From Streptomyces sp. NBC_00425 (GTDB lineage: Bacteria; Actinomycetota; Actinomycetes; Streptomycetales; Streptomycetaceae): a DNA stretch of 64,000 nt. Below are positions 23,057-31,077 of this stretch, piece after piece. The notes beneath the pieces were generated by a model. It had not been told where the DNA came from. It saw only the letters and a list, made by a program, of their open reading frames with translations, and did not search any database. Location: contig NZ_CP107928.1 in NCBI RefSeq assembly GCF_036030735.1, positions 8,866,001-8,930,000 on the forward strand, read 5' to 3'. A program made the translations under genes and the position numbers. Position 1 is the first letter of the stretch. Every line of letters starts with the position of its first letter.

Positions 23057-26047
23057 TCAGCCCGACACCCCGGCCTCCGGTTCCAGCAGCCGCTCGCGGT
23101 AGGCGATCGCCACGGCCTCCGTGCGGCTCGCCGCGCCGAGCTTGGCGAGGATGTTGGAGACGTGCACGCTCGCCGTCTTGCCGCTGATGAACAGCTCCTC
23201 GCCGATCTGCCGGTTGCTGCGGCCGAGCCCGAGCAGCCGCAGCACCTCCTGCTCCCGGGCCGTCAGCGACGCCGGACGGTCCCGGGCGCCCGCCGGTCCG
23301 TCGGCGAGCCGGCCGCGCCGGATCAGGGCGTCCGCCCGCTCCCGCAGCGGGCCGGCGCCCAGCCTGACGGCCGTCTCCCGGGCCGCGCCCGCCTCGACGG
23401 CGGCCTCCTCACGACGGCCGTCCGTGAGCAGGGCCTGCGCGTACCGGAGCCGGCACCGCGCGAGCTCGTACACGTCGCCCTGGCCGAACGCCGCCACCGC
23501 CCGCTCCCAGAGCGCCGTGTCCGGCCCCGTGGCGGCCCAGGCGCATTCGGCCTCGGCGCGGGCCAGCCAGGCGCGCCCCTCCGGCCCCTGCGGCACGCCG
23601 GTCCCGCCGCGCAGGGCCACCGCCCGCGCGGGCTCCAGGAGTTCGGCGGCCACGGCCGCCCAGCGCCGAGCCGTCGCCTCGTCACCGGCGTGCCGTGCCT
23701 CGGCGGCCGCGTCCGCGACGGCCGGGAGGGCGAGCGCGGTGAGCCGCACGGTGACGTCGGGGCGCGTCCCCGCATCGTCCGTGAGGGACTCCACCGAGGA
23801 CCGCAGCCGCGCCACCACCGCCTCCGGGTCGCCGTCCGACGCCGCCGCGTCCGTCAGCACGATGCCCGCGACGAGCGTCGCCATCCAGTCGAAGCCCCCC
23901 TCGAGCAGGCCCCGGGCCCGTTCGACGGCGGTGCGTTCGCCGCGCGCGAGATCCACGTACAACGCGGGACCGACCGCGAAGCCGCCCGAGGCGGGCAGCA
24001 CCGCGAGATCGGCGGCCGCCGTGCGCAGACACTCGTCCCAGCGGCCCAGGGTGTAGAGCACCAGCAGCTGCAGATAGCGCATCTCCAGCGGGTACGGAGA
24101 GGACAGCAGCCCCGCGCGGCGGGCCCGGTCCAGGCCCTCGGCCAGCCAGGGCAGGCACTCCTGCGGCTCCCCGGCCTCGTAGGCGCCGATGGCCAGGGTG
24201 AACAGGGCGCGCATCTCCACGGAGGCGTTGCCGCCCCGCCGGGCGAGCTCTCGCGCCTCCTTGAGGCGGGCCCGGCCCTCGGGGGAGCGGCGGCCGTCGC
24301 CCTCCAGGTTGGCCAGCGAGACCAGCAGATCGGCCCGGGCGTCCGTCAGGTCCAGCCGCTCGGCGACCCCGAGGGCCTGCCGGGCGACCCTGAGGGCGGT
24401 GCCGAAGTCGCCGACCTGACGCGCGGCCAGAACATGCGTGGCGGCCGCCCACACCCACGTGGGCGACGGCGGTTCGGCGGGGATCATCGCCAGCGCCTCG
24501 CTGCTGTAGGCGAAGGCCGCCGTCAGGCTGTCCACGTTCATCAGGGTGCCCGCGAGCGTGTACCGCACCCGGGCCGCCAGTTCGGAGTCGGTGTCCTGGC
24601 CGACGCCCGCCAGCGCGGCCCGGGTCAGGGAGACCGCGCGGTGCGCCTCCCCGGCGTGCGCGGCGGCCGCCGAGGCGCGCAGCGTCAGCGTGACCCGGTC
24701 GCCGCCCTCACCCGCCGGCAGGGCTTCGGTGGGCACGGACTCCCACAGGTCGAGGACGGATTCCAGATGCCGCAGCTCCTCGGCGGGCGCCCCGACGCGC
24801 TGGGCGTGGTCGGCGGCCTCCAGCGAGGCGGTGAGGGCCTCGAGCAGGTCGTGGCTCTCGCGGTAATGGTGCGCCCGCTCGGCCGCCGTCTCGGCCCGCC
24901 GGCCCCGGCCGTCCAGCAGCCGGGCGAACGCGCCGTGCAGCCGGGCCCGTTCGCCCGGCAGCAGGTCGGCGTACACCGCCTCGCGTGCGAGCGCGTGCCG
25001 GAAGGCGTACGTGCCGTCGTCGCCCGCGGCCAGCAGCCGGCGGCCGACGGCCTCGCGCAGCGCCGACTCCAGCTCGTCGTCCGGCAGGCCCATCGCGTCC
25101 CGCAGCAGGGCGTGCTCCACCCGACGGCCGGCGACGGCGGCCGTCCGCAGCACCTGCTGCGCGGCGTCGGGGAGTTGCTCGACGCGGATGAGCAGGAGAT
25201 CGGCCAGCCCGCTCGGCATCCCGCCGGCCTCCCCGCACGCGGCGGCGGACAGCTCTTCCGCGTAGAAGGCGTTGCCCTCCGCCCGTGCCACGATCCCGCG
25301 CACCGTGGCGTCCGGCAGCGGGCGCTCCTCCAGGGCCCGCACCAGGCGGGTCACCTCCGCGTCCGCCAGCGGCCGCAATTCCAGCCGGTCCACGGCCGGC
25401 AGCCGTACCAGCTCCGCCAGCAGCGGGCGCAGCGGGTGCCTGCGGTGCAGGTCGTCCGCACGGTAGGAGGCCAGCACCGCCATCCGGTGGCCCCGCCCGT
25501 CGCCCGCCGGGCGTTGCAGGAACCCGCGGCTGAGCAGGAAGCGCAGCAGGTCCCGGGACGACTGGTCGGCCCAGTGCAGGTCCTCCAGGACGAGCAGCAG
25601 CGGAGCGACCTGCGACAGGTCGGCGAGCAGTGCCGCCATCCCCTCGAACAGCCGCAGCCGGCCCTCTCCGCCGGCCGCGCGGGCGGGGTCCCCGTCGCCC
25701 GGAGCCGCGCCGGAGCCCGCGCCCAGCAGCCGGTCGACCAGCGGATGCGCGCAGAGGACGGCGGCGAACCGCTCGTCGGCCGCCAGCGCGCCCAGGATCT
25801 CGGTGAACGGCAGATAGGGCAGCCCCACGTCGCCGAGGTCGACGCAGTGGCCGGTCAGCACGGTCAGGCCGGATTCCGCGGCCCGCACGGCGACCTCGCC
25901 GAGCACGCGCGTCTTGCCGACGCCCGCGTCCCCGGCGAGCAGCACGGCGCGCGCCTCGCCGTCGCGGGCGCGCTCCAGCACGCCGAGGAGCCGGGCGAGT
26001 TCCGCTTCCCGGCCGATGAACGGAGTGCTGAACACGGTCTGCGACAC
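23057..26047 (-). CDS. LAL-family LuxR transcriptional regulator with AAA ATPase domain
   Basis: This 996-residue protein has the layout of large ATP-binding LuxR (LAL/MalT-like) regulators. The N-terminal ATPase has Walker A GDAGVGKT (39-46) and Walker B LLLVLEDLHWAD. A long TPR-like helical middle follows, and the C-terminal LuxR helix-turn-helix is at about 930-985 (LTAREQEVLRLLGLGRSNRQ, then ELFISGKTASVHVSNILAKL). LAL proteins often activate secondary-metabolite or catabolic genes, but no biosynthetic cluster is adjacent. The GTG start has GGAGG only one base away; GTG at 26035 would have a longer spacing, so the start is uncertain by four codons. Confidence 0.93.
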   Translation of the reverse strand: MSQTVFSTPFIGREAELARLLGVLERARDGEARAVLLAGDAGVGKTRVLGEVAVRAAESGLTVLTGHCVDLGDVGLPYLPFTEILGALAADERFAAVLCAHPLVDRLLGAGSGAAPGDGDPARAAGGEGRLRLFEGMAALLADLSQVAPLLLVLEDLHWADQSSRDLLRFLLSRGFLQRPAGDGRGHRMAVLASYRADDLHRRHPLRPLLAELVRLPAVDRLELRPLADAEVTRLVRALEERPLPDATVRGIVARAEGNAFYAEELSAAACGEAGGMPSGLADLLLIRVEQLPDAAQQVLRTAAVAGRRVEHALLRDAMGLPDDELESALREAVGRRLLAAGDDGTYAFRHALAREAVYADLLPGERARLHGAFARLLDGRGRRAETAAERAHHYRESHDLLEALTASLEAADHAQRVGAPAEELRHLESVLDLWESVPTEALPAGEGGDRVTLTLRASAAAAHAGEAHRAVSLTRAALAGVGQDTDSELAARVRYTLAGTLMNVDSLTAAFAYSSEALAMIPAEPPSPTWVWAAATHVLAARQVGDFGTALRVARQALGVAERLDLTDARADLLVSLANLEGDGRRSPEGRARLKEARELARRGGNASVEMRALFTLAIGAYEAGEPQECLPWLAEGLDRARRAGLLSSPYPLEMRYLQLLVLYTLGRWDECLRTAAADLAVLPASGGFAVGPALYVDLARGERTAVERARGLLEGGFDWMATLVAGIVLTDAAASDGDPEAVVARLRSSVESLTDDAGTRPDVTVRLTALALPAVADAAAEARHAGDEATARRWAAVAAELLEPARAVALRGGTGVPQGPEGRAWLARAEAECAWAATGPDTALWERAVAAFGQGDVYELARCRLRYAQALLTDGRREEAAVEAGAARETAVRLGAGPLRERADALIRRGRLADGPAGARDRPASLTAREQEVLRLLGLGRSNRQIGEELFISGKTASVHVSNILAKLGAASRTEAVAIAYRERLLEPEAGVSG

Positions 26048-26125
26048 GCCTCCATCCTGGCACGCGGCGCCGATGACGCGGGCCGCGACCAGGGACGGAG
26101 GGCCGCGAACGGGGACCCGGCGGCG

Positions 26126-26479
26126 TCAGCGGTGCAGTGAGCGCGCCCAGTCCTGCGGCACCCGCCCGGCCGGCCCCGGCGTCGGCTGGTCCGCGGGGTG
26201 GCTGACCGGCGGGGCCAGTTCCGGCCCCGACTCGTAGAGCTCGTCGGACGAGTAGTCCCAGAACCACTCCTCGCCCGGCTCGAAGCTTCGGACCAGGGGA
26301 TGCCCGGTGGTCTTGTAGTGGGCGGTGGCGTGCTGGGCGGGGGAGGAGTCGCAGCAGCCGACGTGCCCGCAGCTCGCGCAGCGCCGCAGGTGGAACCACC
26401 AGCCGCCCGCGGCGTCGCAGTCGACGCAGCCGTCCCCGCTGGGCGGGACGCTCGGGTCGATGCCGTCCACGTCGGTCAT
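26126..26479 (-). CDS. UBP-type zinc-finger protein
   Basis: The 117-residue protein is mostly one UBP-type zinc finger (about 16-80). Cys and His ligands are visible in GCVDCDAAGGWWFHLRRCASCGHVGCCDSSPAQHATAHYKTTGHPLVRSF, written here only to show the C-x2-C, C-x2-C and His pattern, with a following DYSSDEL. In eukaryotes this finger binds the ubiquitin C-terminus; the bacterial ligand is unknown. ATG 26479 overlaps the stop of the upstream histidine kinase as ATGA, so it is the third gene of the REC-TrxR/cNMP-kinase operon and is translated with it. Confidence 0.9.
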   Translation of the reverse strand: MTDVDGIDPSVPPSGDGCVDCDAAGGWWFHLRRCASCGHVGCCDSSPAQHATAHYKTTGHPLVRSFEPGEEWFWDYSSDELYESGPELAPPVSHPADQPTPGPAGRVPQDWARSLHR

Positions 26480-27966
26480 ACGGGCTCCTCAAGAGTCTCG
26501 GGGTTGTCGAGGTCCTGGTCGCCGTCGGCGCCGGGATCGGTGGCGGTCAGCGGCAGCAGGACCTGGAAGCGGGTGTCGCCCGGCGCGGACTCGACGTGCA
26601 GGCTGCCGTGGTGCTTGTTGACGACGATCCGCCACGAGATGTCCAGGCCCAGACCGGTGCCCTCGCCCACCGGCTTGGTGGTGAAGAACGGGTCGAAGAT
26701 CCGGCCCCGGATGTCCGGCGGGATGCCGGGGCCGGTGTCGCGGAACTCCACCAGCAGCCGGTCGCCCTCCCGCGCGGTCCGCACCGTCAGCGTGCCGTCG
26801 CCTCCGGCGCTGTCGACGGCGAACACGGCGTTGTCGACGAGGTTCGTCCACACCTGGTTGAGCTCGGCCGGGTAGGCGGGGATCTTCGGCAGGCTGCGGT
26901 CGTAGTCCTTGACGACCTGGATGCGCCGGCCGATCTTGCCCCCGAGCATCAGCAGGGTGCTGTCGAGGAGTTCGTGCACGTCGACGACCCGGTAGGGAGC
27001 ACGGTCGAGCTGGGAGTACTGCTTGGCGGCGTCGACGAGATGGGAGATGCGGTTGGTCGAGTCGTCGATCTCGTCCATCAACAGCTCGGTCTCGACGGTG
27101 TAGCTGAGCCACCCGATCGCGCTCGGCAGGATGTCCTCGTCGACCGCGGCGGCCACCTGCTCCAGCCAGTCCACGTCGAGGCCGGCCTGCACGAAGGTCG
27201 GCGCGATGCGCCAGCCCTCGGGGAGGCCGTGGTCGTCGAGCCAGTCGGTGAGCGCGTCCTCCCGGTCGGAGGCCTCCAGCGGACTCAACGTCGGTGCCTT
27301 GGCGACCAGTTCGGCCGTGCGCTCCTGGATCTCGATCAGCCGGGTCAGCGCCGCCGGCTCGTAGCCGCCGGAGGCGATCACGGCCAGCTTGTGCCGCATC
27401 TTCGCCACCCGTTCGCGCAGCGTGGCGGTGGCCCGCACGGCAGCCGCAGCCGGGTTGTTCAGCTCGTGCGTGAGACCGGCCGACAGCGAGCCCAGCGCCA
27501 GCAGCCGTTCGCGCTGACCGATGGCCCGCTGGGTGTTCTTCGAACCGAAGAACAGCCCCTCCAGCAGGTGGGCCGCCATCGGGAACCACTCCTGCATGAC
27601 CGCCGAGAAGGACTCGGCGGGCAGCACGAAGAACCGCGTCGGCTCCGTCACCCGCATGGAGTTCTGGTAGACCTGCGGCACCCGGTCGCCGAGGTAGGCC
27701 TGCATGGCCCCGGCGTACACCCCGCGCTGGGAGGTGCGGCTGACCTCGATGTCGTCCCCGCCGACCCGGCGGTACATCACGACCGAGCCCTCGAGCATCA
27801 CGTAGAAGCAGGTCGCCGGATCGCCCTCGGTGTAGACCGGGCCGGGCTCGAACTTCTCCACCCGCCCCTCGCCGCACAGCCGCCCCAGCTGGTCGGGGGA
27901 GAGCTTCTCGAACAGGAACAGCGAACTGATCTCGGCCGGGCTGCACGGCATCAGCCGCCCGCTCAC
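26476..27966 (-). CDS. Cyclic-nucleotide-binding-domain sensor histidine kinase
   Basis: A soluble 496-residue kinase. Residues about 15-125 form a cNMP-binding (CAP effector) domain (FEKLSPDQLGRLC, FYVMLEGSVVMYRR, RFFVLPAESF). The H-box has His167 in GLTHELNNP. The ATPase domain has N-box LNQVWTNLVDNAV, G1 DTGPGIP, F-box FDPFFTTK and G2 GEGTGLGL. No membrane helix is present, so the signal is cytoplasmic, perhaps a nucleotide or redox ligand. GTG 27966 overlaps the stop of the REC-TrxR gene as GTGA, making that protein its obvious phosphotransfer partner. ATG 27951 is an alternative start. Confidence 0.92.
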   Translation of the reverse strand: MSGRLMPCSPAEISSLFLFEKLSPDQLGRLCGEGRVEKFEPGPVYTEGDPATCFYVMLEGSVVMYRRVGGDDIEVSRTSQRGVYAGAMQAYLGDRVPQVYQNSMRVTEPTRFFVLPAESFSAVMQEWFPMAAHLLEGLFFGSKNTQRAIGQRERLLALGSLSAGLTHELNNPAAAAVRATATLRERVAKMRHKLAVIASGGYEPAALTRLIEIQERTAELVAKAPTLSPLEASDREDALTDWLDDHGLPEGWRIAPTFVQAGLDVDWLEQVAAAVDEDILPSAIGWLSYTVETELLMDEIDDSTNRISHLVDAAKQYSQLDRAPYRVVDVHELLDSTLLMLGGKIGRRIQVVKDYDRSLPKIPAYPAELNQVWTNLVDNAVFAVDSAGGDGTLTVRTAREGDRLLVEFRDTGPGIPPDIRGRIFDPFFTTKPVGEGTGLGLDISWRIVVNKHHGSLHVESAPGDTRFQVLLPLTATDPGADGDQDLDNPETLEEPV

Positions 27967-29639
27967 GACTGCTCCAGGTAACGGTGGACGAGCATCACGG
28001 CCATGGCTCCCTCTCCGACGGCGGACGCGACGCGTTTCGCGGACTCGGCGCGCGCGTCGCCCGCCACGAACACGCCGGGGATGTTGGTCTCCAGGTGGTA
28101 CGGCGGCCGGTCCAGCTCCCAGTCCGCCGGCGGCCGCCCGTCCGGTGTGAGGTCGGGTCCGGCGAGGATGAACCCGCGCTCGTCGCGCAGCACCGCGCCG
28201 TCCAGCCAGCCCGTCAGCGGGGCCGCGCCGATGAACACGAACAGCCACTGCGCGTCGACGAGTTCGCTCTGCCCGGTGGCCACGTCCCGCAGCGTCAGCT
28301 GCTCCAGGTGCCCCTCCCCGTGCGCGCTCTCGACGACCGTCCCGGCGCGCACCGAGATGTTGGGCGCCTCCTCGATCTGCTGGATCAGGTAGTGCGACAT
28401 CGACGCCGCCAGGGACTCCCCGCGCACCAGCAGCGTCACGGACTTGGCGCCCCGCGACAGGTACATCGCCGCCTGCCCGGCCGAGTTGGCGCCGCCCACG
28501 ATGTACACGTCGTGCCCCTGACAGGAGGCCGCCTCGGTGAGCGCCGACCCGTAGAACACCCCGCAGCCGGTCAGGTCGTCGCAGCCCGGGGCGGCCAGCT
28601 GCCGGTAGGACACGCCCGTCGCGAGGATCACGCTGTGCGCGGCCACCGCGGAGCCGTCCGAGAAGCGCACCACCCGGGCGGACCCGTTGACCTCGAGCCC
28701 GGTCACCTCGCGGGCGGTGAGGATCTCCGCGCCGAACTTGGCGGCCTGACGGCGCGCCCGCTCGGTGAGCTGTCCTCCGGAGACCCCGTCCGGGAAGCCC
28801 AGGTAGTTCTCGATGCGGGAGCTCTGCCCGGCCTGTCCGCCGGTCGCCGACCGCTCCACGAGCACCGTGCGCAGCCCCTCGGAGGCCCCGTACACGGCCG
28901 CGCCGAGTCCGGCCGGCCCGCCGCCGATCACCACGAGGTCGTAGAACTCGGCCGTCGGCGTGGTCGCCAGGCCCACCTGGGCGGCCAGCTCGGGCACGTC
29001 CGGCTCGACCAGGGGCGTGCCCTCCGCGGTGACCACCAGCGGCAGCCGCCGCTCGTCCACGCCGGCCGCGGCCAGCAGCCGCTGCCCCTCGGGCTCGTCG
29101 GCGGAGTACCAGCGGTAGGGCACCTGGTTGCGGGCCAGGAACTCCCGCACCTGCGAGGACCGTGCCGACCAGCGGTGCCCGACGACCTTCGTGGCGGGCA
29201 CGGGCCGGTAGTCGCTGGCGCGCCAGGCGTCCAGCAGATCGTCCAGGACGGGGTAGAGCTTCTCCTCCGGCGGGTCCCACGGCTTCAGCAGGTAGTGGTC
29301 GAGGTCGACGACGTTGATCGCGTCGATCGCCGCGCTCGTGTCCGCGTAGGCGGTCAGCAGCACCCGCCGGGCGCCCGGATACACGTCCAGCGCCTGTTCG
29401 AGGAACTCGATGCCGTTCATCTGCGGCATCCGGTAGTCGGCCAGGATCACCGCCACCAGGTCGCCGCGCAGCTTCAGCTCGCGCAGCGCCTCCAGCGCGG
29501 ACTCCCCGGACTCGGCGCGCACGATCCGGTACGAGGCGCCGTAGCGGCGCCTCAGGTCACGGGCGACGGCACGGGATACCCCCGGGTCGTCGTCCACGGT
29601 CAGGATGACGGTCCGCGCCGAATCGGCGGCCTGTGCCAT
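27963..29639 (-). CDS. Response regulator fused to glutaredoxin-like and thioredoxin-reductase-like domains
   Basis: The 558-residue protein has three parts. Residues 10-125 are a receiver domain with acidic pocket D16-D18, phosphoacceptor Asp68, Thr96 and Lys119, all intact. Residues about 150-224 have a glutaredoxin-like pattern (KVVGHRWSARSSQVREFL, then RLPLVV), but the CxxC is replaced by SARS. Residues 232-558 are a TrxR-type FAD/NAD(P)H module with VVIGGGPAGLG (236-246), a second nucleotide motif VGGANSAGQAA and the FAD motif VFVAGDAR. The TrxR CxxC site reads GVFYGSAL, so thiol chemistry of the usual kind is not expected. It heads an operon with a histidine kinase and a UBP finger. Confidence 0.92.
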   Translation of the reverse strand: MAQAADSARTVILTVDDDPGVSRAVARDLRRRYGASYRIVRAESGESALEALRELKLRGDLVAVILADYRMPQMNGIEFLEQALDVYPGARRVLLTAYADTSAAIDAINVVDLDHYLLKPWDPPEEKLYPVLDDLLDAWRASDYRPVPATKVVGHRWSARSSQVREFLARNQVPYRWYSADEPEGQRLLAAAGVDERRLPLVVTAEGTPLVEPDVPELAAQVGLATTPTAEFYDLVVIGGGPAGLGAAVYGASEGLRTVLVERSATGGQAGQSSRIENYLGFPDGVSGGQLTERARRQAAKFGAEILTAREVTGLEVNGSARVVRFSDGSAVAAHSVILATGVSYRQLAAPGCDDLTGCGVFYGSALTEAASCQGHDVYIVGGANSAGQAAMYLSRGAKSVTLLVRGESLAASMSHYLIQQIEEAPNISVRAGTVVESAHGEGHLEQLTLRDVATGQSELVDAQWLFVFIGAAPLTGWLDGAVLRDERGFILAGPDLTPDGRPPADWELDRPPYHLETNIPGVFVAGDARAESAKRVASAVGEGAMAVMLVHRYLEQS

Positions 29640-29680
29640 GCGTCTCCCACCCCGAGAAGGGTCGTCGGTCGTCGCGGCAC

Positions 29681-29704
29681 GGCGAAGCCCGCGCCGGCTT
29701 CGCC
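29681..29704. promoter_or_regulatory. 9-bp inverted repeat at the start of the REC-TrxR operon
   Basis: GGCGAAGCC (29681-29689) and GGCTTCGCC (29696-29704) flank a 6-base loop. On the minus strand TACGAT (29706-29711) just before it could be the -10, so the repeat would sit at the transcription start as an operator or a 5' hairpin, 42-65 bases before the start codon. Confidence 0.5.
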
Positions 29705-29784
29705 CATCGTATGTTCGATCGCCGGGGTTCGCTCGGAGTTGTCGGCGGGCCGTGCACTGCCGGCACAGTGCCGGGCGCGCACGG

Positions 29785-30141
29785 TCAAGGCGTCCGCCGC
29801 GCTCCCAGCACGCAGAACTCGTTGCCCTCCGGGTCGGCCAGCACCACCCACGGCTGCTCGCCCTGGCCGATGTCCACGTGCCGGGCGCCCAGCGAGACCA
29901 GACGGGCGACCTCGGCGTCCCGGTCGTCCGGCCGGAAGTCCAGGTGGAGCCGGTTCTTGACCGTCTTCGCATCCGGCGTCCGGCCGAACAGCAGGCCCGG
30001 CAGCCGGTCGGGCTCCGGTCGGATCTCGTACTCGTCGGACGACTCGTCGACCACGACCCATCCGAGGGCCGCCGCCCACCAGCGCCCGAGCGCCACCGGG
30101 TCGGCCGCGTCGACGATCACTTGCTCCCACTCCAAAGCCAT
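29785..30141 (-). CDS. VOC family protein (glyoxalase-like)
   Basis: A short single-module VOC protein of 118 residues. It begins WEQVIVDAADPVALGRWWAAALGW and ends WVVLADPEGNEFCVLGA, the usual first and last strands of this fold. The glyoxalase-like_dom form fits best; the substrate is unknown. ATG 30141 is preceded by weak purine content. It is divergent from the Usp gene, sharing a 62-bp promoter region. A small dyad (29760-29774) just past its stop may end the transcript before the REC-TrxR operon. Confidence 0.85.
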   Translation of the reverse strand: MALEWEQVIVDAADPVALGRWWAAALGWVVVDESSDEYEIRPEPDRLPGLLFGRTPDAKTVKNRLHLDFRPDDRDAEVARLVSLGARHVDIGQGEQPWVVLADPEGNEFCVLGARRTP

Positions 30142-30203
30142 GCTCGCAGCTTAGGGAAGACTGGGGCCCGACGGATGTGATCACGACACGAGGAGGCGGC
30201 GGG

Positions 30204-31076
30204 ATGACGGGCCCGATCACGGCAGGGGTCGACGGGACGGACGAGAGCGTGGCGGCGCTCGCCTGGGCGGCCCGCGAGGCCGTCCGGCGCGACCTGGAGC
30301 TGCGGGTGGTGCACGCCTGGCGGTTCCAGCCGAACGCGGCGCAGGACGTGGCCGACCGGGACGCGCAGGAACGCTGGGTGCGCGACGCGGCCGAGCGGGC
30401 CGTCGCGGAGATCGCCGAGCGGCACCCCGGACTGGCCGTCGTCACCGACGTGCGTGAGGGCGGCCCGGTCGAGACGCTGGTCGCCGCGGCGGCCGAGGCG
30501 GAGCTGCTGGTGCTCGGCTCCCGCGGGCACGGCCCGGTCGTCGGGTTCCTGCTGGGCTCGGTGGGCCAGCAGGTGATCGCCGAGGCGCCGCGCCCGGTGG
30601 TGCTGGTGCGGGCGGGCGACCGCGCCTTGGCCGAGGCCGGGGGGCAGGAGATCGTCGTCGGTCAGCAGGGCGACCCCGAGGACAGCGCCGCCGCGCTGCG
30701 TTTCGCGTTCGAGACGGCCGCGGCCCGGGGCGCGGCCGTGCGCGCCGTGCGTGCCTGGACGCTGCCGCCCGTGTTCGCCTACAGCCCCGGCTCGCTCCGG
30801 CTCGCCGACGAAGCCGGCGGTCTGGAGCCGTACGAGAAGAAGGCGCTGGCCGCGGCCCTGGAGCCGTGGCGGGAGCGCTTCCCTGACGTGCCCGTGGTGG
30901 AGCACGTGGAGATGGGCAGCGCCGGGCAGGTGCTGCTCTCGGTGTCCGGCCGGGCGCAGCTGATGGTGGTCGGCAGGCGCGCCCACCGCACGGCCGTGGG
31001 CGCCCGGATCGGCTCGGTGGCGCACGGCGTACTGCACCACGCGGACTGCCCGGTCGCCGTCGTGCCGCAGGGCTGA
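30204..31076 (+). CDS. Universal stress protein with two Usp domains
   Basis: I choose ATG 30204 after the strong GAGGAGG. The 290 residues contain two tandem Usp domains. Domain 1 (about 3-140) begins GPITAGVDGTDESVAALAWAA and has the ATP-binding motif GSRGHGPVVGFLLGSVGQQV. Domain 2 (about 150-288) has GRRAHRTAVGARIGSVAHGV in the same place, in which the glycine pattern is partly degenerate. Both end with the VxVVP/L strand. Such proteins bind ATP and act in dormancy and stress. It is convergent with the DUF4032 gene, one base apart. Confidence 0.92.
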   Translation: MTGPITAGVDGTDESVAALAWAAREAVRRDLELRVVHAWRFQPNAAQDVADRDAQERWVRDAAERAVAEIAERHPGLAVVTDVREGGPVETLVAAAAEAELLVLGSRGHGPVVGFLLGSVGQQVIAEAPRPVVLVRAGDRALAEAGGQEIVVGQQGDPEDSAAALRFAFETAAARGAAVRAVRAWTLPPVFAYSPGSLRLADEAGGLEPYEKKALAAALEPWRERFPDVPVVEHVEMGSAGQVLLSVSGRAQLMVVGRRAHRTAVGARIGSVAHGVLHHADCPVAVVPQG

Positions 31077-31077
31077 C

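Noticed and set aside
21794..26140. A 1448-codon plus-strand open frame
   Set aside because: It is antisense to the dehydratase and the LAL regulator, whose motifs are clear; such long shadow frames are common at this GC content, and its translation is low-complexity Arg/Gly/Gln.
29760..29774. CCGGCAC-A-GTGCCGG dyad as an operator
   Set aside because: It lies 11 bases after the stop of the VOC gene and is better explained as part of a weak terminator; the stem is too short to be sure.
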